Below, in pieces: positions 62,377 to 64,000 of a stretch of 64,000 nucleotides of DNA (position 1 is its first letter; each line of letters begins with the position of its first letter). This stretch comes from Aquila chrysaetos chrysaetos. Lineage: Eukaryota; Chordata; Aves; Accipitriformes; Accipitridae. The stretch covers positions 12,397,851 through 12,461,850 of the forward strand of contig NC_044030.1 in assembly GCF_900496995.4 (NCBI RefSeq), in the 5' to 3' direction. The notes below the pieces were generated by a model, which was not told where the DNA came from, ran no database searches, and saw nothing but the letters and a program-made list of their open reading frames with translations. The position numbers and the translations under genes are program-made.

Positions 62377-63435
62377 GTGGTGGTTACATGCCACAGGGCA
62401 AGGTCCCCAGCAGCCTCTGGTGTAACTGTTCCCTCACTACCAGACTCCTGGACCCAGACAGAGCTTCAGAAGAAGGATGCAGCTCTGCAAGTCTGCAGCT
62501 GCTGGAAATGCCTGGGGCCTTTCGCTGAGGCTGGGGCACATGGTCTTCTGGCTTGCAGGAGGTGTGCAGCTGCTAAGGAGCTGTATCACCAAGTGAAAGA
62601 ACTGTGGGAGGAGGTCGACAGACTGCACAGCATCAGAAAGGATGAGGAAGAGATTGACTGGGTCTCCTGGAGGTCCCTGCAGCTTCAAGAGCCCAAATCT
62701 CCAGCTGTAATGGAAGGGCAGGAAGAGTCTCTGCCTATAAAGTTGGAAAGTGGAAACTCCAACCATGATGAAAGTTAGAAAGCTGGTGACTTGTCATATC
62801 AGGAGGAAGGCTTCTGCTCCACCTAAGACCTGCAGTTACAGAAAAGTTCACTACCCTTGTAATTGATGAGGAGCTGGAAGTGCCATCAAATGGAGCATCT
62901 CCAGTGGCTGAGCCTGAGCTGCTCAGGAGCACCAAGAAGAAGCTGCAAGTGATAGTGGCAGGAGACTCCTTGCTGCAGGGGACAGAGCTCCCCATTTGCC
63001 AACCTGATTTGTCATCTAGGGAGATCTCCTGCTTGCTGTGGGCTTGCTTTTGGGACATTGCAAAGAGGCTACTGGGGATGGTGCAACTCTCAGACTACTA
63101 CCATCTTCTGCTTCTCCACCAATGATACGGCAGGGGTAACCTGGGAAGTATCAAGTGTGACTACAGGGCTCTAGGGGCAGTGGTCAAGGGCATGGTGGAC
63201 TAGGTGGTGTCTCCTTGATCCTACTGGTGAGGGGGAAGGGCCTGGGGAGGACTGGGTAGAGCTTGTGGGTCAACAGTTGGTTGTGCACCTGGTGTTTGGA
63301 GCAGGGTTTTGGCTTTTGTGACAACGATCTTTGAAGATCAACAGCTGCTTGGAAGAGACAGGATACACCTGAATAAGTGGAGCAAAAGTACCTTTTTCAA
63401 CAGGTTGGATAACCTTGTAAGGAGAGCTTTACACT
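62377..63435 (+). pseudogene. CR1 ORF1 remnant: zinc-knuckle-like, coiled-coil and SGNH-esterase-like parts
   Basis: The first open part (62377-62778) begins VVTC, similar to the usual start of avian CR1 ORF1. It has the Cys pattern C-x2-C-x14-C-x2-C at residues 42-63, followed by a heptad-like helix (residues 67-88, KELYHQVKELWEEVDRL). A second open part (62880-63125) carries the esterase nucleophile motif G-D-S-L-L (codons from about 62961) and a SDYY.LLL block. After internal stops the same domain continues with NLGSIKCDYRALGAVVKG (about 63137-63190), and its D-x-x-H catalytic motif (D-R-I-H-L) is at 63357-63368. This layout matches the ORF1 known from CR1-group LINEs, which binds RNA and has an esterase-like domain. 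Stops, frameshifts and loss of the initiator ATG (GTG here) make it non-functional. Confidence 0.82.
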
Positions 63436-63659
63436 GGGGATGATGGAGGAGGGAGAAATTCTTCAACAAACAAGTGAAGGATGAGGAAGGTGAGACACGG
63501 TCATGGGAAAAGAAGAGACATAGAAATCAATGAAGGAGGGCTGAGGTGGAATCCCTTTGAGCATAGACATGTAAATAAGGAAGGGCCGAAGGGATATCTG
63601 CATGTGGAAAACACTTATGCTCTTTCTGGGGAAGCAGCATGGTTGTGTCCCTGTCTGAA

Positions 63660-64000
63660 GTGCCTTTATTAATGCATGCAGCATAAGGAAAAGGCAGGAG
63701 GAATCACAAGTCTGCGTGCAGCTGCAGGGCTGTGAACTCACTGGGATCATGGAGATGTGGTGGGATAACTTGCACAACTGGAAGACTGCCATATATGGAT
63801 ACGGGTGCTTTAAGAAGTACAGGCTGGGAGTGTGAGGAGGAGGTGGGGGGTCCCCTTATGTGAGAGAGCAGCAGGGATGTATGGTGCTCTACCTTAGGAT
63901 GGGTGATGAATCAGCTGAGAGCCTCTGCATGAGAATTAGTGGGAAGATCAACATGAGTGATGCTGTAATGGGTGTCTGCTGCAGACCATCTGATCAAGAA
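63660..64000 (+). pseudogene. CR1 ORF2 remnant: start of the APE-type endonuclease, cut by window edge
   Basis: The frame shows LKCLY near 63656-63670, then after a stop a Q-E-E block. The endonuclease hallmark E-M-W-W-D is at 63752-63766 (normally ETWWD), followed by IYGYGCFKKYRLG, which matches the GYRLFRKDR block of CR1 endonucleases. A further piece (ESLCMRISGK..., GVCCRPSDQ) matches the block before the second conserved motif. At least two stops or frameshifts are present. In an intact element this domain nicks target DNA to prime reverse transcription. Confidence 0.82.

Larger units (their letters stand above)
61960..64000 (+). mobile_element. CR1 LINE, 5' half, decayed, plus strand, continues beyond right edge
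   Basis: Contains in order a 5' leader with repeated CAGCAGTTTGCAC blocks (about 61974 and 62306), ORF1 (62377 to about 63435) and the beginning of the ORF2 endonuclease (about 63660 to the edge). Avian CR1 copies are usually truncated at the 5' end, so a copy that keeps ORF1 and probably leader is uncommon. Stops and frameshifts show that it is inactive. The left boundary is approximate. Confidence 0.82.

Noticed and set aside
1..64000. CRISPR arrays, tRNA or rRNA genes, bacterial operons
   Set aside because: No regularly spaced identical repeats with unique spacers, no tRNA B-box with a foldable context, and no ribosomal sequence. The window is vertebrate in character.

Overview
The window reads as nuclear DNA of a bird, most likely a neoavian species. 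The evidence is the repeats: CR1 LINE fragments with recognisable ORF1 and ORF2 pieces, and several solo LTRs of two LTR types that I recognise as common in neoavian genomes. There are no operons, no Shine-Dalgarno/ORF arrays, and no tRNA or rRNA genes. Most of the window is AT-rich intronic or intergenic DNA broken by three sharply bounded CpG-rich regions. No complete protein-coding gene lies inside it.

Layout. Positions 1 to about 2400 are an old CR1 on the minus strand, interrupted within ORF1 by a solo LTR (1488-2076) that has a perfect 5-bp target duplication. An older minus-strand LTR lies at about 3495-4286, and a CR1 3' tail at about 6519-6627. Positions 12.83-17.99 kb form a very large CpG-island cluster. 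Its best signals point to minus-strand transcription: a TATA box (17323-17329), upstream CCAAT boxes, a strong splice donor at 16752/16751, and a possible short first coding exon (13405-13425). A second island (20.28-20.80 kb) holds a candidate plus-strand first coding exon (20712-20798). A third island (40.10-41.31 kb) carries two further minus-strand splice donors, one ending a candidate acidic first coding exon (41205-41280). Solo LTRs of the first type recur at 31535-32114 (plus) and 43620-44208 (minus). A head-to-head pair of the second LTR type lies at 49540-50180 (plus) and 50770-51181 (minus). From about 61.96 kb to the right edge is the 5' half of a decayed plus-strand CR1, with its ORF1 esterase-like domain and the start of its endonuclease.

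Interpretation (inference). The minus-strand donors at 41.2, 40.6, 16.75 and 13.4 kb would fit alternative 5' exons of one minus-strand gene whose body lies beyond the left edge, but separate genes or non-coding RNAs are equally possible. I could not name any host gene from the short exon peptides. I found no convincing new biological system. The most informative items are the nested CR1/LTR insertion, the multi-promoter architecture, and an unusually long unexplained ORF at 45597-46241.
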